A stretch of 64,000 bases of DNA from Pseudomonas sp. S35 (lineage in GTDB: Bacteria > Pseudomonadota > Gammaproteobacteria > Pseudomonadales > Pseudomonadaceae), in assembly GCF_009866765.1 (NCBI RefSeq), contig NZ_CP019431.1, forward strand, positions 4,774,001-4,838,000, read 5' to 3'. The number at the start of each line of letters is the position of its first letter. The stretch's first letter is position 1. The notes under the pieces were generated by a model. That model ran no database searches and was not told the DNA's origin. It saw only the letters and a program-made list of their open reading frames with translations. Made by a program: the position numbers and the translations under genes. Of the stretch, positions 31,476 through 41,672 are shown one piece after another.

Positions 31476-34400
31476 TCAGGCCTCGACCAACGTCCACTGT
31501 TTGCTCAGGCGCTTGTCGGAAATCGGCACCTTGGTGCCCAACTGCTGGGCAAACAACGACACCCGATACTCCTCCAGCCACCAGCGATAGAGCTCCAACT
31601 GAGGATCGCGCTTGCCTTCCTGGGCGTGCTTTTTCAGGCGGTTCTGGTACTGCGCCCACAGCCCGCTGAGTTCGCCGCTCCACACCCGATCCTTCTGCAC
31701 CTGGCTGGGCAACTTTTCCAGGCGCAATTCGATGGCCTTGAGGTAACGCGGCAGTTCCTTGAACCATTGCGCCGGGGTTTCCCGCACAAAACCTGGGTAC
31801 ACCAAGTTGCTCAGCTGTTGCTTGATATCGTTCAAGGCCACGGCCTGGGCCAGGTCGATCTTGCCTTTGAAGCGCTTTTGCAGGCCGTGCCAGAGTTTCA
31901 GCACTTCCAGGGTCAAGCGCGCCTGGCGCTCGGCGTGTTCAGTCCAACTGCCGCGCTTGCGTTCGGCCAAGGCGGCCAAGCCCGCGCCATCACGCGGCAG
32001 GCTGGCCTCGCCTTCCAACACGCAGGTATCGAGGCTGGCCAGCAGGATGTCTTCCACCAGCGCGTCGATACGCCCCAGTTCGCGGTACATCAGCCCCAGC
32101 TCGGTGAGGCCGGGTAACTTGCCGCGCAGGAATTTCGCCGGTTCCGCCAATTGCTGCATCAGCAGGCGCTGCAAGGCGCGACGATGCTGGAATTCAGCCT
32201 CGGCAGCGGTGGAGAAACGGCCTTCCTTAACGGTGCCGTTTTCCTCCACCAGCGCCGGATACACCGTCATCGACAGCCCGGCGATCTTCTGTTGGGTCTT
32301 CTCGGCCACAGCGGCAAAGACCTTGGCTTCCACCGGCTGCTGGCTTTTCGCCGTTTGCGGCACGGCCAACGCGGCCTGGCTGGCTTCGGCAAAGCGGGCG
32401 GTCAGCTCGGCCAGGTCGCGGCCTTCGCCGAGGAACTTGCCTTGCCCGTCGACCACTTCGAGGTTCATCTTCAGGTGGTTTTCCACCTGCTGCGCCGCCT
32501 CGGCCCAGGCCTCATCGCTGACCCGCGCACCGGTCATGCGCAACAATTCGCGGCCCAACGCCTGGGGCAACGAACCTTGACCGAATTCGATGCGTTGCAG
32601 CGCCGCCTTGACGAAGTCCGGCACCGGTACGAAGTTCTTGCGCAGGGCCTTGGGCAGGTTGCGCACCAGAGCGATGCACTTGGCCTCGATCACCCCCGGC
32701 ACCAGCCATTCCAGGCGCTCCGGCGGCAACGCAGGCAGCAGCGGCGCGGGTACGCGCAGGGTCACGCCATCACGCGGGTGGTTGGGTTCAAAGTGGTAAC
32801 TCAGGGCCAGTTCCAGATCGCCCAGGTGCAGGGTGTCCGGGTAATGCGCGGCGGTGACTTCACTGGCCTCGCGGGCCAGCACATCTTCTTCGCGCATGAT
32901 CAGCAGGTGCGGGTCTTTCTGGCTGTTGACCTTGTACCAACTGTCGAAGGTGGCGGTCTGGTGGATCTGCGCCGGCAAACGTGCGTCGTAGAAGGCGTAC
33001 AGGGTTTCTTCGTCGGCCAGGATGTCGCGGCGGCGCGCCTTGGCTTCCAGTTCGTCGAGTTGCTCCAGCAGTTGCTGGTTGGCCGTGAGGCACTTGGCGC
33101 GGGACTGGATCTCACCGCGCACCAGGCCTTCGCGGATAAACAGCTCGCGGGACACCACCGGGTCAATCGGCCCGTAATGCACCGGCCGGCGCCCCACCAC
33201 AATCAGCCCGAACAGGGTGATCTGCTCAAACGCTACTACCTGGCCGCGCTTCTTCTCCCAATGCGGTTCGAAGTGGTTTTTCTTGATCAGGTGCCCGGCC
33301 AGCGGTTCGATCCAGTCGGCATCGATCTTGGCCACCATGCGCGCATACAACTTGGTGGTTTCCACCAGTTCGGCGGTCATCAGCCATTGCGGACGCTTCT
33401 TGCCAATGCCCGACGAGGGGTGAATCCAGAAACGCCGCTGACGCGCACCGAGGTAATCGCCGTCTTCGGTCTTCTGGCCGATCTGGCTAAGCAGGCCGGA
33501 CAACACCGCTTTGTGCAGTTTCGGGAAATCCGCGGGCTCTTTATTGATGGTCAGCTGCATGTCGCGGCAGATCAGGCTCAACTGGCGATGGGAATCACGC
33601 CACTCGCGCAGGCGCAGGTAGTTGAGGAAGTTCTTGCGGCACCAATTGCGCAGCGGGCTGGCGGTCAATTCCTGGCGCTGTTCTTCAAAGCCACGCCACA
33701 GATTGACCAGCCCGGCGAAGTCCGAGTCCGGGTCTTTCCATTGTGCGTGCGCCTGGTCGGCGGCCTGTTGGCGCTCGGGCGGACGCTCGCGCGGGTCCTG
33801 GATCGACATCGCGCTGGCAACGATCAGTACTTCCTGCAAGCTGCCGAGTTTGGCGGCTTCCAGCAGCATGCGGCCCATGCGCGGGTCCACCGGCAGGCGC
33901 GCCAGCTGGCGGCCCAATGGCGTCAGTTGACTGTTGCGGTCCACCGCCGAAAGCTCTTGCAGCAGGTTGAAACCGTCGCTGATCGCCTTGCCATCCGGCG
34001 GTTCGATAAACGGGAAGTCGGTGATTTCGCCCAGGCGCAGGTGCAGCATCTGCAGGATCACGGCGGCGAGGTTGGTGCGCAGGATCTCAGGGTCGGTGAA
34101 TTCGGGGCGCCCGATAAAATCTTCTTCGCTGAACAGCCGGATACAGATGCCCGGCTCGACCCGGCCGCAACGGCCTTTACGCTGGTTGGCGCTGGCCTGG
34201 GAAATCGCCTCGATCGGCAGACGCTGCACCTTGGCGCGGTAGCTATAGCGGCTGATGCGAGCGGTACCGCTGTCGATCACATAACGAATGCCTGGCACGG
34301 TCAACGAGGTTTCGGCGACGTTGGTCGCCAGCACCACGCGCCGGCCGGGGTGGGACTGGAAAATCCGCTGCTGCTCGGCGGGTGACAAACGCGCGTACAG

Positions 34401-35387
34401 CGGCAGGATTTCCGTGTGCTTGAGCTGGGCCTTGCGCAGCATCTCGGCGGCGTCGCGAATCTCGCGCTCGCCTGGCAAAAACACCAGCACATCGCCGGGG
34501 CTGCGCCGTTCGCTGCGCTCGTAGGCGGCGATTTCATCGAGGGTGGCGAGGATCGCCTGGTCGACAGTCAGGTCGTCCTCGACGCGGTTGCCCTCTTCGT
34601 CTTGTTCCAAGGTCAGCGGGCGGTACCAGGTGTCCACCGGGAAGGTGCGGCCCGAGACCTCGACAATCGGCGCATCGTCGAAATGCTTGGAGAAGCGTTC
34701 CAGGTCGATGGTCGCCGAAGTGATGATGACCTTGAGGTCCGGGCGACGCGGCAGCAGGGTCTTCAGATAACCCAGCAGGAAGTCGATGTTCAGGCTGCGT
34801 TCATGGGCTTCGTCGACGATGATCGTGTCGTAACGTTCCAGGTAACGGTCGTTCTGGGTTTCCGCCAGCAGGATGCCGTCGGTCATCAGCTTGATCAGGG
34901 TGTTGGAATCGCTCTGGTCCTCAAAGCGCACCTGATAGCCGACCAGTGCACCCAGCGGCGTGGCCAATTCTTCGGCAACCCGACTGGCAACGCTGCGCGC
35001 GGCGATCCGGCGCGGTTGCGTGTGGCCGATCAAGCCGTATTGGCCGCGACCGATTTCCAGGCAGATCTTCGGCAACTGGGTGGTTTTGCCCGAGCCGGTT
35101 TCGCCGGCGATGATCAGCACCTGATGCTTGTTCAGCGCGGCCTTGATCTCATCGCGCTTGGCCGCAATCGGCAAGCTGTCGTCATAGCGAATCAGCGGCA
35201 CGCTGGCACGCCGGGCCGTGACCTGGGCGCAGGACGCCTGCATACGTGTCACCCACTGCGCCAGCTTCTCCTCGTCGGGTTTCTTGCGCAGCTCGAGCAA
35301 CTGGCGCCGCAAGCGGTGGCGGTCGGCGAGCATGGCGTGGTCGAGGTTTTTCAGCAGTTGGTCGAGAGCGGGCGCTTGGTCAGTCAT
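31476..35387 (-). CDS. hrpA: ATP-dependent RNA helicase HrpA
   Basis: The 1303-residue DEAH/RHA helicase has Walker A Gly-Glu-Thr-Gly-Ser-Gly-Lys-Thr-Thr near 96-104, Asp-Glu-Ala-His-Glu-Arg near 192-197, Ser-Ala-Thr and Gln-Arg/Gly-Arg-Cys-Gly-Arg motif VI, followed by HA2, OB and the long C-terminal DUF3418 region typical of bacterial HrpA. The length matches the E. coli protein. HrpA resolves stalled ribosomes and processes mRNA in E. coli. The gene is monocistronic. Confidence 0.95.
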   Translation of the reverse strand: MTDQAPALDQLLKNLDHAMLADRHRLRRQLLELRKKPDEEKLAQWVTRMQASCAQVTARRASVPLIRYDDSLPIAAKRDEIKAALNKHQVLIIAGETGSGKTTQLPKICLEIGRGQYGLIGHTQPRRIAARSVASRVAEELATPLGALVGYQVRFEDQSDSNTLIKLMTDGILLAETQNDRYLERYDTIIVDEAHERSLNIDFLLGYLKTLLPRRPDLKVIITSATIDLERFSKHFDDAPIVEVSGRTFPVDTWYRPLTLEQDEEGNRVEDDLTVDQAILATLDEIAAYERSERRSPGDVLVFLPGEREIRDAAEMLRKAQLKHTEILPLYARLSPAEQQRIFQSHPGRRVVLATNVAETSLTVPGIRYVIDSGTARISRYSYRAKVQRLPIEAISQASANQRKGRCGRVEPGICIRLFSEEDFIGRPEFTDPEILRTNLAAVILQMLHLRLGEITDFPFIEPPDGKAISDGFNLLQELSAVDRNSQLTPLGRQLARLPVDPRMGRMLLEAAKLGSLQEVLIVASAMSIQDPRERPPERQQAADQAHAQWKDPDSDFAGLVNLWRGFEEQRQELTASPLRNWCRKNFLNYLRLREWRDSHRQLSLICRDMQLTINKEPADFPKLHKAVLSGLLSQIGQKTEDGDYLGARQRRFWIHPSSGIGKKRPQWLMTAELVETTKLYARMVAKIDADWIEPLAGHLIKKNHFEPHWEKKRGQVVAFEQITLFGLIVVGRRPVHYGPIDPVVSRELFIREGLVRGEIQSRAKCLTANQQLLEQLDELEAKARRRDILADEETLYAFYDARLPAQIHQTATFDSWYKVNSQKDPHLLIMREEDVLAREASEVTAAHYPDTLHLGDLELALSYHFEPNHPRDGVTLRVPAPLLPALPPERLEWLVPGVIEAKCIALVRNLPKALRKNFVPVPDFVKAALQRIEFGQGSLPQALGRELLRMTGARVSDEAWAEAAQQVENHLKMNLEVVDGQGKFLGEGRDLAELTARFAEASQAALAVPQTAKSQQPVEAKVFAAVAEKTQQKIAGLSMTVYPALVEENGTVKEGRFSTAAEAEFQHRRALQRLLMQQLAEPAKFLRGKLPGLTELGLMYRELGRIDALVEDILLASLDTCVLEGEASLPRDGAGLAALAERKRGSWTEHAERQARLTLEVLKLWHGLQKRFKGKIDLAQAVALNDIKQQLSNLVYPGFVRETPAQWFKELPRYLKAIELRLEKLPSQVQKDRVWSGELSGLWAQYQNRLKKHAQEGKRDPQLELYRWWLEEYRVSLFAQQLGTKVPISDKRLSKQWTLVEA

Positions 35388-35690
35388 CAGGTACGCAAAG
35401 GTCTTTTAGTGAGGCAGGTAAGCCTGCGGTGACGTAATCAGAGGTGGCAATTGTCGCAGATTTCCGCCCCGGTGAACGAGACAACCCTTTTCATCCCCGC
35501 AAACCACTGCATTCCCCGGCTGCAACTGGCTGTTTGAAAACGATTGCAATGCCTAACCCACAGGCCAGCCGCACTTTTTCATACGCGACTATCAGAAGCA
35601 ACCGAATGGCCAGCCCCTGACCCGCCAAGCTCTACTGCACCGGCACGCCATGTTTAGCAGGCGCCCCACCGCTCATCCTGGAAAAACCTC
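35388..35690. other. Divergent intergenic region between hrpA and the modular-repeat genes
   Basis: This region of 303 bases should hold both promoters. I see no gene, long repeat or hairpin of note. Composition is mixed, with AT-rich patches around 35520-35600. Confidence 0.4.
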
Positions 35691-36407
35691 ATGCCAACAG
35701 CCGTTCCTGTAACGCCCCCTGCCTCCATGCTGCCACCGTACACGGAGCATCGCTGTAGCACTGCGCAGGACTACGCCAACACGCTAAACCTTTACGCCGA
35801 AGATACGCGTACGCATTCAGTCAGGCAGCTAGAGCAATACCGGCCCCAGTCGCTGCCACCCACCTATTGGCAAGCTATGGACAGAGCAAGCCCTCTGCCT
35901 GAGCACGCCGAAAACACCACGCCACGTCCGAGCTACGAAGAGGCCCTGGGTACCAGCAGGTGCAACGAGGAGGATGACTGGCGGCTTTTACAGATGCTTT
36001 CAGGCAGCGCTCGGGCACACGCGTTGAAGCACGTGAATCGCCTCGACAACGCACTCGATAAAGCCGAGCAATTAGGCCAGCTATTGGTAGAGCGTGAAAC
36101 GCAGGGTGGAACATCTATTGATGAAGACGCCGTTGCCGATGTAGCCCTGAAGATAGATCAGCTAAGGACTCTCTGGCGTAATGGCGCATTTGCGGGAGAT
36201 GACGGTGTCACCACTCCATCGTTCGCAGCATCCGCCCCCACCTATCGAAAAGACCGCGAGGCCGCCCTCAGCACTTCGATAGACGAACTCTGGAACGTTG
36301 CCAATACCGAATACCAGGAAAAATACCTGCCCGATTCCGCGAGCGCAGACCCGATCCTGGAAACGGTTTTCCACCTGGCCAAGGCCCTGAAAGACGCTGA
36401 AATTTGA
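35691..36407 (+). CDS. Unrecognised protein with one R-x-x-W/Gly repeat module
   Basis: I do not recognise the family of this 238-residue protein. The N-terminal 90 residues are Pro- and Tyr-rich and include Pro-Pro-Tyr and Pro-Pro-Thr-Tyr. Residues about 114-167 form a module (His-Val-Asn-Arg-Leu-Asp-Asn-Ala-Leu ... Leu-Arg-Thr-Leu-Trp-Arg-Asn-Gly) that recurs in the next two genes. There is no signal peptide or membrane helix. With the following genes it forms a same-strand group 66 to 130 bases apart. The composition is less GC-rich than hrpA and aceK. An effector or adhesin-like secreted role is possible but unproven. Confidence 0.6.
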   Translation: MPTAVPVTPPASMLPPYTEHRCSTAQDYANTLNLYAEDTRTHSVRQLEQYRPQSLPPTYWQAMDRASPLPEHAENTTPRPSYEEALGTSRCNEEDDWRLLQMLSGSARAHALKHVNRLDNALDKAEQLGQLLVERETQGGTSIDEDAVADVALKIDQLRTLWRNGAFAGDDGVTTPSFAASAPTYRKDREAALSTSIDELWNVANTEYQEKYLPDSASADPILETVFHLAKALKDAEI

Positions 36408-36473
36408 AGTCGGCCAATTCTTCGTGGATTTATTCAAACAACACAGTTAGCCCAAAAACGAGACCCGCGGCCT

Positions 36474-38168
36474 ATGCCAATAACACCTGCAACCCACCAC
36501 CCGGTGTTCCCGATCGATACAGCTCCCAAACAAGAGCCACACGTAGCGCAGAGTGCGCCGACCATAAGGCTGCCCTTGCCCGTGCCGCTTCTTCCTCTGA
36601 ACGAGGCACTCATGGGTATCGACCGTCAACTCGCCAGACTTCATATAGCAAGGGCTGACAACACCATTGATCTATACGACCAATTTTTCATAGAAAAACT
36701 CGACCGAAAGCTCGTCGACGTCTACGGAACAACTATTGAAAAAACAACAGAAAACACTTTATTGATCCAAGACGTTCAGAACTCGATCAAGCAACGTAAT
36801 GACTTAGCCAACGCCAGGAATCTCTATGCCCAAGACGGAACCGGGCACCAAACAAACGCCGTCCATGGACCTGCTACTGAACGCGCGCAAAAACACATCG
36901 CGGCGCTCGACAATGCGGCATCAGCACTCGACGCTGATATGGCCGCCACCCTGCAGAAAGGCGCTGGACGAAAACCCACCGAAAAAATAGAAATTGACTA
37001 CATCACGGCCCATAAGGCGCTGAGCGAAAACCGCAACGCCTGGCTCACTGGCAAACTGGATGAACGCTCAAAGACGAGCCTGCGGACTTTAGCCCTGACC
37101 GACCGCTTTAAGGGGAAAGTTGATACACCGCCCACTGCGCGCGCCCAGGAGCGTCAACTCAGAACACAGCTCGAGATGAATGTAGAGCGTACGAAGTTCG
37201 AGTTTGATCATGAGACAGAGGTGTTTAGCCGCACGACGTGTCGCGACCTTGAACCCTGGACCCCTCCCACATTCGACGAATTGGACAGTTCCCCCCCACC
37301 CATCGCAACAGGCACACAGCTCACGGTCACCCATGCCTCAATAGTCAGAAATAGTGATAGCGCGCAGAGAGCGCGTATTGAAGCCCAGGTTTTCGCGCTT
37401 GATAAAGACATCGAACAGATCGACCGACGACTGAAGAGGCTTTCCAACAGTCGCCCAGACCCCTTGAAACCGGAGCAACTGCTATTTATCCGCAACACTA
37501 TCAGCGAACTGCGCAATAGCTGGGCACGCGGCCTACTGACGCAAAGTAACGACAGCAGCATTGGGCGGTTGCTGAAAAAGAATGACGACGACTTGCTTCG
37601 CAACACGCTTGAACAGAGAGTGACTCAAGCAAAAGCGCTTAACTTTGCCCCCACTCTTCCCGTTGCAATCAATCAAAAACTCAGTGGTTCAAACCTGGAC
37701 ATCGCTCAGAGCAACGTGAAACGGTGCGACGAAGCACTCACCGCATTCGATCGCGCCATCTATAAAGCACAAAACGCTGGAATAGAGCATGCAAGCATGT
37801 CAGGGAACGTCTTTTTCGCCCGTGAAGCCATGATGAAACTGCGCAACGCGTGGGCGATGGGTGAAATTTCAGAGCTACCGGATGGCATACGACGCCACAC
37901 AGGTACCCCTGCCGGTAGGCGACACTCAGATCTTTTACTCCAAGTAGAAGTAGAGGCGGATATCCGGCTTCATGCAAACCTGAGCTCGCCAACGATGACC
38001 ATGGATCCCGAGCCGACAGTGGAAAGGATTAATCGCGCCGCCAAAGCCTTACTAGTCTGGACTATCAACGAGGAACTGGAGGCTGCCTATATGAACACTG
38101 CGTACCCTGGTGTCCTTGACTATCCCAAGCAACGCGATAATCGGTTGCACCAGCCTATCAGCGCTTAA
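36474..38168 (+). CDS. Unrecognised protein with three R-x-x-W/Gly repeat modules
   Basis: The 564-residue protein carries three copies of the module at about 141-194, 305-354 and 415-464. Each opens with Leu-Asp- or Phe-Asp-centred helices (for example His-Ile-Ala-Ala-Leu-Asp-Asn) and closes with Arg-Asn-Ala/Ser-Trp and a nearby Gly. Between modules are charged helical stretches, so the protein is probably elongated and alpha-helical. The N-terminus is Pro-rich without a signal peptide. It is paralogous in part to the neighbouring genes. Function is unknown; secretion by a specialised system is one possibility. Confidence 0.6.
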   Translation: MPITPATHHPVFPIDTAPKQEPHVAQSAPTIRLPLPVPLLPLNEALMGIDRQLARLHIARADNTIDLYDQFFIEKLDRKLVDVYGTTIEKTTENTLLIQDVQNSIKQRNDLANARNLYAQDGTGHQTNAVHGPATERAQKHIAALDNAASALDADMAATLQKGAGRKPTEKIEIDYITAHKALSENRNAWLTGKLDERSKTSLRTLALTDRFKGKVDTPPTARAQERQLRTQLEMNVERTKFEFDHETEVFSRTTCRDLEPWTPPTFDELDSSPPPIATGTQLTVTHASIVRNSDSAQRARIEAQVFALDKDIEQIDRRLKRLSNSRPDPLKPEQLLFIRNTISELRNSWARGLLTQSNDSSIGRLLKKNDDDLLRNTLEQRVTQAKALNFAPTLPVAINQKLSGSNLDIAQSNVKRCDEALTAFDRAIYKAQNAGIEHASMSGNVFFAREAMMKLRNAWAMGEISELPDGIRRHTGTPAGRRHSDLLLQVEVEADIRLHANLSSPTMTMDPEPTVERINRAAKALLVWTINEELEAAYMNTAYPGVLDYPKQRDNRLHQPISA

Positions 38169-38184
38169 GCGCTATCTACCGATT

Positions 38185-38251
38185 TGCGCAGATAAGGGCC
38201 CCCTCAATGACCTTACCGGCGCAAATTGCCTCCTGCCGGCTCTTTCGGTAG
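38185..38251 (-). pseudogene. Decayed second copy of the aceK 3' end
   Basis: This 67-base stretch aligns with 39582-39649, the 3' end of aceK, in the same orientation. TCAATGACCTTACCGGCGC is identical in both, and the flanks match at most positions with one 1-base indel. On the minus strand it still reads Gln-Glu-Ala-Ile-x-Ala-Gly-Lys-Val-Ile as in AceK, then is broken by the indel. It lies directly before the split modular gene and marks a past duplication or insertion. Confidence 0.8.
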
Positions 38252-38296
38252 CCCCCGCGCAAACCACTGCAATACCACCGCCCCAAAGGAGCAACG

Positions 38297-39541
38297 ATGA
38301 TCAAACTCAACCCGTTTTCTACCCCTGAGCCCGGCACCGCCCTAGGCCGGCTGATGCAGCAGACCCATACCATCCAAGGAGCCGTAGTTAAAAGCCTGGT
38401 GGAACAAGGGCACAGACACGTCCTCGAGAATAGCCGAAGCCTGGAACAAGCGTTGTTTCGTCCTGTGCGCCAACGCCAGGAAAGTGCACCGCAGGAAAAG
38501 GGGCATCAACTTCAAGCCTGGATCCACATCTCAAGGCTTGACAATGATCTTGAAGTTTTCGATCAGGAAAGCCGCAACTTGTTTGCCTCACAACCGGATG
38601 CCCAGACCGGCCTGTAGAAAATCGCGCAACGCAATGAGCAACTGACGACTCGCGCCGAACAACGCAAAGCTCTGCTGAATCGTCGTGCGGAATGGACCGC
38701 GGCCACCCCTCCACGCTCCAGCGAGTTGGACCCGATAACCGAACCCATCCTATTGTCCGCGCCACTGAACCCAGTGCTGCTCAAGCAGGATCTGGAAAAA
38801 ACCCTCAAACATGTCAACGCGCTGGACGAAGAGATTGCGTCTTTGGATAGCGTTATCAAAAAACAGCCGCAGCCTTTGTCTCGCGTAGAGGAAGACATTT
38901 TTATCCGGCGACGTAACGCAATGACTGAATACCGCAACGCGTGGGCAACAGGGCGGCTCAAAAGCAGCAGCCAGCTCAAAGCCTCACTGGGCCTCAGCCC
39001 TATGCGTAAAAGCTTGGAGCAAGGTCTTGAGCGCAGCAAGCAATTGGCGCTGCTGGATCTGACACTCCACCGACAGGACCGCCTGGTCGAAACCGCACAC
39101 CTCAAGGGCCTGGACGACAGATTTTCACCGGGTGCTGTCAAGGCTGCGCGTGAGGCCATCGTCAACCTGCGCGATGCGTGGAAAAACGGAAGTCTTGATG
39201 GCACTTCCTTCGAGGGCATAAATACTGTGATGTTTATAAGCAAGGCAAATAATCAGCGAAAAAAGCTGGAGTTGGCAGCGATCAACAATGGCTACGTACG
39301 GCTGAATACCGTCCCTCGCACCCAGCAAGCGGGCAGCAGCCAACAGCCCGAGCCTGTGAACAAGTTGGCTCACCCCGATAGCGACATGCATGCCCTAAAT
39401 GTCGCCACCCGTCAGAAAATAGAAGACGATGATATCCGGCATCTGCTCGCAGACCTGGAGGTGGGTTTTCTCGAGAACTACACCAACTTATTAAACAACT
39501 TGGTCCTTTATACCCGACGTACCGAAGCGCACGGGTATTAA
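38297..39541 (+). pseudogene. Modular-repeat gene interrupted by an in-frame TAG
   Basis: From the ATG at 38297 (AAAGGAG ribosome site 6 bases upstream) the frame runs 106 codons to a TAG at 38615-38617. The same frame is then open to 39541 with no other stop: 414 amino acids if the TAG is read through. The stop lies inside a repeat module (His-Ile-Ser-Arg-Leu-Asp before it, Arg-Arg-Ala-Glu-Trp after it), so it breaks a once-continuous protein. Two more modules follow, with Trp at about 216 and 295. Either it is a pseudogene, or a downstream piece is made from the TTG at 38726, or the codon is suppressed. Confidence 0.75.
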
Positions 39542-39561
39542 CGCCCACTGTTCGACCTTTC

Positions 39562-41283
39562 CTACTCGCCCTCCCCCCACCTGCGCCGATAAGGGAACAC
39601 ATCAATGACCTTACCGGCGCGGATTGCCTCTTGCAGCCCCTTCCAGTAGTCCGCGTTATAGAGCTCACCGTGCAGTTGATCGAACAACTTGCGCTGACCG
39701 GCGTCGGCAAACAGGAACGGCGGGAACTCTTCAGGGAAGACATCCAACGGGCCGATGGAGTACCAGGGCTCGGAGGCCATTTCATCCTCGGGAGTACGGG
39801 GCTCGGGGATATGGCGGAAGTTGGCCTCGGTGAGAAAACAGATTTCGTCGTAGTCGTAGAACACCACGCGGCCGTGGCGGGTGACGCCGAAGTTTTTCAG
39901 CAGCATGTCGCCGGGAAAGATATTCGCCGCCGCCAGTTGTTTGATCGCCAGTCCATAGTCTTCCAAAGCTTCACGCACCTGGGCCGGGTTGGCGTTTTCC
40001 AGGTAGAGGTTGAGCGGGGTCATGCGCCGTTCGGTCCAGCAGTGGCGAATGAGCACCGTGTCGCCTTCCACTTCGACCGTGCCGGCGGCCACTTCCAGTA
40101 ACTCGGCCAGGCACTCGGGCTCGAACTTGCTCAAGGGGAAGCGGAAGTCGGCGAACTCCTGGGTATCGGCCATGCGCCCGACGCGGTCGACGCTTTTAAC
40201 CAGGCGGTACTTCTCGATCACCGTGGCACGGTTGACGTTTTTCGACGGCGAGAAGCGGTCCTTGATGATCTTGAACACAGTGTTGAAGCCCGGCAGGGTA
40301 AACACGCTCATGACCATGCCGCGCACGCCGGGGGCCATGATGAACTGGTCATCGGTGGTCGCCAGGTGGTTGATCAGCGCACGGTAGAACTCCGACTTGC
40401 CGTGCTTGTAGAAGCCGATGGAGGTGTATAGCTCGGCGATATGCTTGCCCGGCAGGATGCGCTTGAGAAAACCGATGAATTCCGCAGGCACCGGCACGTC
40501 GACCATGAAGTAGGAACGGGTAAACGAAAAGATGATCGACACATCGGCTTCGTCGGTGATCAACGCATCAATCTGAATGCCCTGCCCTTCGCGGTGCAGC
40601 AGCGGAATCACCAGGGGCCATTGTTCGTCATGGGTATAGATACGTCCTACCAGATAGGCGCCTTTGTTGCGGTAGAGCACCGAGGAAAACAGCTCGACCT
40701 TGAGGTCCGGGTCCTTGCAGACCCAGTCGGGCAGGTTTTCCCGCAGTTGCGCTTCGAGGCGCTGCAGGTCGGCGTTCAGGTCGGCATAGGGTTCGCTGAA
40801 ACGGTAGTCGGCAAACATCTGCGCGAGCATCTCACCGATGTTGCCGGCGGGCAGGTAGGTGCGGGTCTGCGCGGCCCGCGCCTTGCGCAGGCTAGGCCGG
40901 GTGGTGTGGATAAACATGCAGCCGTCGCTGATCAAGTCGTGGCTGAACAGGCCGCAGAAGATCGAGTTGTACCAGGTCTCGGACAGCTCATCGTCGAAAC
41001 GCAGGTCGATCAGGCTGATGTAGGCGCTTTTCACCAAAGGCCACAGGTCGATATCCATTAAGTCCACGTCATCGAAGCGGGCGTGCAGGCCCGTGATCAC
41101 CTCAAACACCTTCTCTTCATAGAGGTTGATCCGCGCCGCCGAGGCGGCCTGGCCCTGTTGCCATTGGGCCTTCTCGAACCGCTCACGGGCGCCATCGGTG
41201 ATCTGGCGAAAGTGCTCACGGTAATCGTCGAAGCCGTCGAGGATCGTGCGGGCAATCGCGAGGGCGGGCGTGGGTTGCGACAT
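39562..41283 (-). CDS. aceK: Isocitrate dehydrogenase kinase/phosphatase
   Basis: AceK switches isocitrate dehydrogenase off by phosphorylation and on again by dephosphorylation, directing carbon to the glyoxylate shunt. The start at 41283 (Met-Ser-Gln-Pro-Thr-Pro) gives 573 residues, the family's normal length; the frame continues upstream but without family sequence. The regulatory domain is at about 1-310 and the kinase-like domain at about 315-573 ([11 protein letters not shown] nucleotide region, Tyr-Asp-Tyr-Asp-Glu metal site). The gene stands alone. A degenerate copy of its 3' end lies 1.4 kb downstream. Confidence 0.96.
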   Translation of the reverse strand: MSQPTPALAIARTILDGFDDYREHFRQITDGARERFEKAQWQQGQAASAARINLYEEKVFEVITGLHARFDDVDLMDIDLWPLVKSAYISLIDLRFDDELSETWYNSIFCGLFSHDLISDGCMFIHTTRPSLRKARAAQTRTYLPAGNIGEMLAQMFADYRFSEPYADLNADLQRLEAQLRENLPDWVCKDPDLKVELFSSVLYRNKGAYLVGRIYTHDEQWPLVIPLLHREGQGIQIDALITDEADVSIIFSFTRSYFMVDVPVPAEFIGFLKRILPGKHIAELYTSIGFYKHGKSEFYRALINHLATTDDQFIMAPGVRGMVMSVFTLPGFNTVFKIIKDRFSPSKNVNRATVIEKYRLVKSVDRVGRMADTQEFADFRFPLSKFEPECLAELLEVAAGTVEVEGDTVLIRHCWTERRMTPLNLYLENANPAQVREALEDYGLAIKQLAAANIFPGDMLLKNFGVTRHGRVVFYDYDEICFLTEANFRHIPEPRTPEDEMASEPWYSIGPLDVFPEEFPPFLFADAGQRKLFDQLHGELYNADYWKGLQEAIRAGKVIDVFPYRRRWGEGE

Positions 41284-41672
41284 GCGGGAAACCTCGAGCG
41301 GGCATCGGGAAGCCTTGAGCTTAGCCAGTGTACGTAAGCAGGAGAAGGGTGAATTTTTGCGTAGCGTTGTACCCCTTCGCTGACTTTGTACATTTGTTTT
41401 CAAATTATTTAATTCGACCATACGGTCAATAAAAACACCGTATTGTCGCCTTGCGTTCGCCCAATAGCCTCTAACGGCGGGGCTTGGCACCCCGGCAGCA
41501 AAAATAGCAGGCCCGATTCCAATCCTGATTCCGCCCCAAGGATTGGATCCAACTAAGGGAAACCCCGATTACCACAATGATGGCACTTTGATATACAGCG
41601 CGCCCTCTCCCACCCTAACAAGGTCAAAAGACCGATCCGGGAGCAGGTTCTAATTGCCCAAGGAGCATTGAG
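41284..41672. other. Divergent promoter region of aceK and a chemoreceptor gene
   Basis: This region of 389 bases contains an AT-rich tract around 41395-41450 and a dyad GACC-ATAC-GGTC at 41416-41427, of the type bound by TetR-like repressors. No gene is visible. The chemoreceptor ribosome site CAAGGAG lies at about 41659-41665. Confidence 0.45.

Noticed and set aside
32151..34385. Antisense frame of about 740 residues opposite hrpA
   Set aside because: No recognisable domain, and the sense strand has a complete HrpA helicase.
38176..38373. Minus-strand frame of 65 residues between modular-repeat genes
   Set aside because: Only its last part resembles anything, namely the AceK C-terminus; it is a gene remnant, not a gene.
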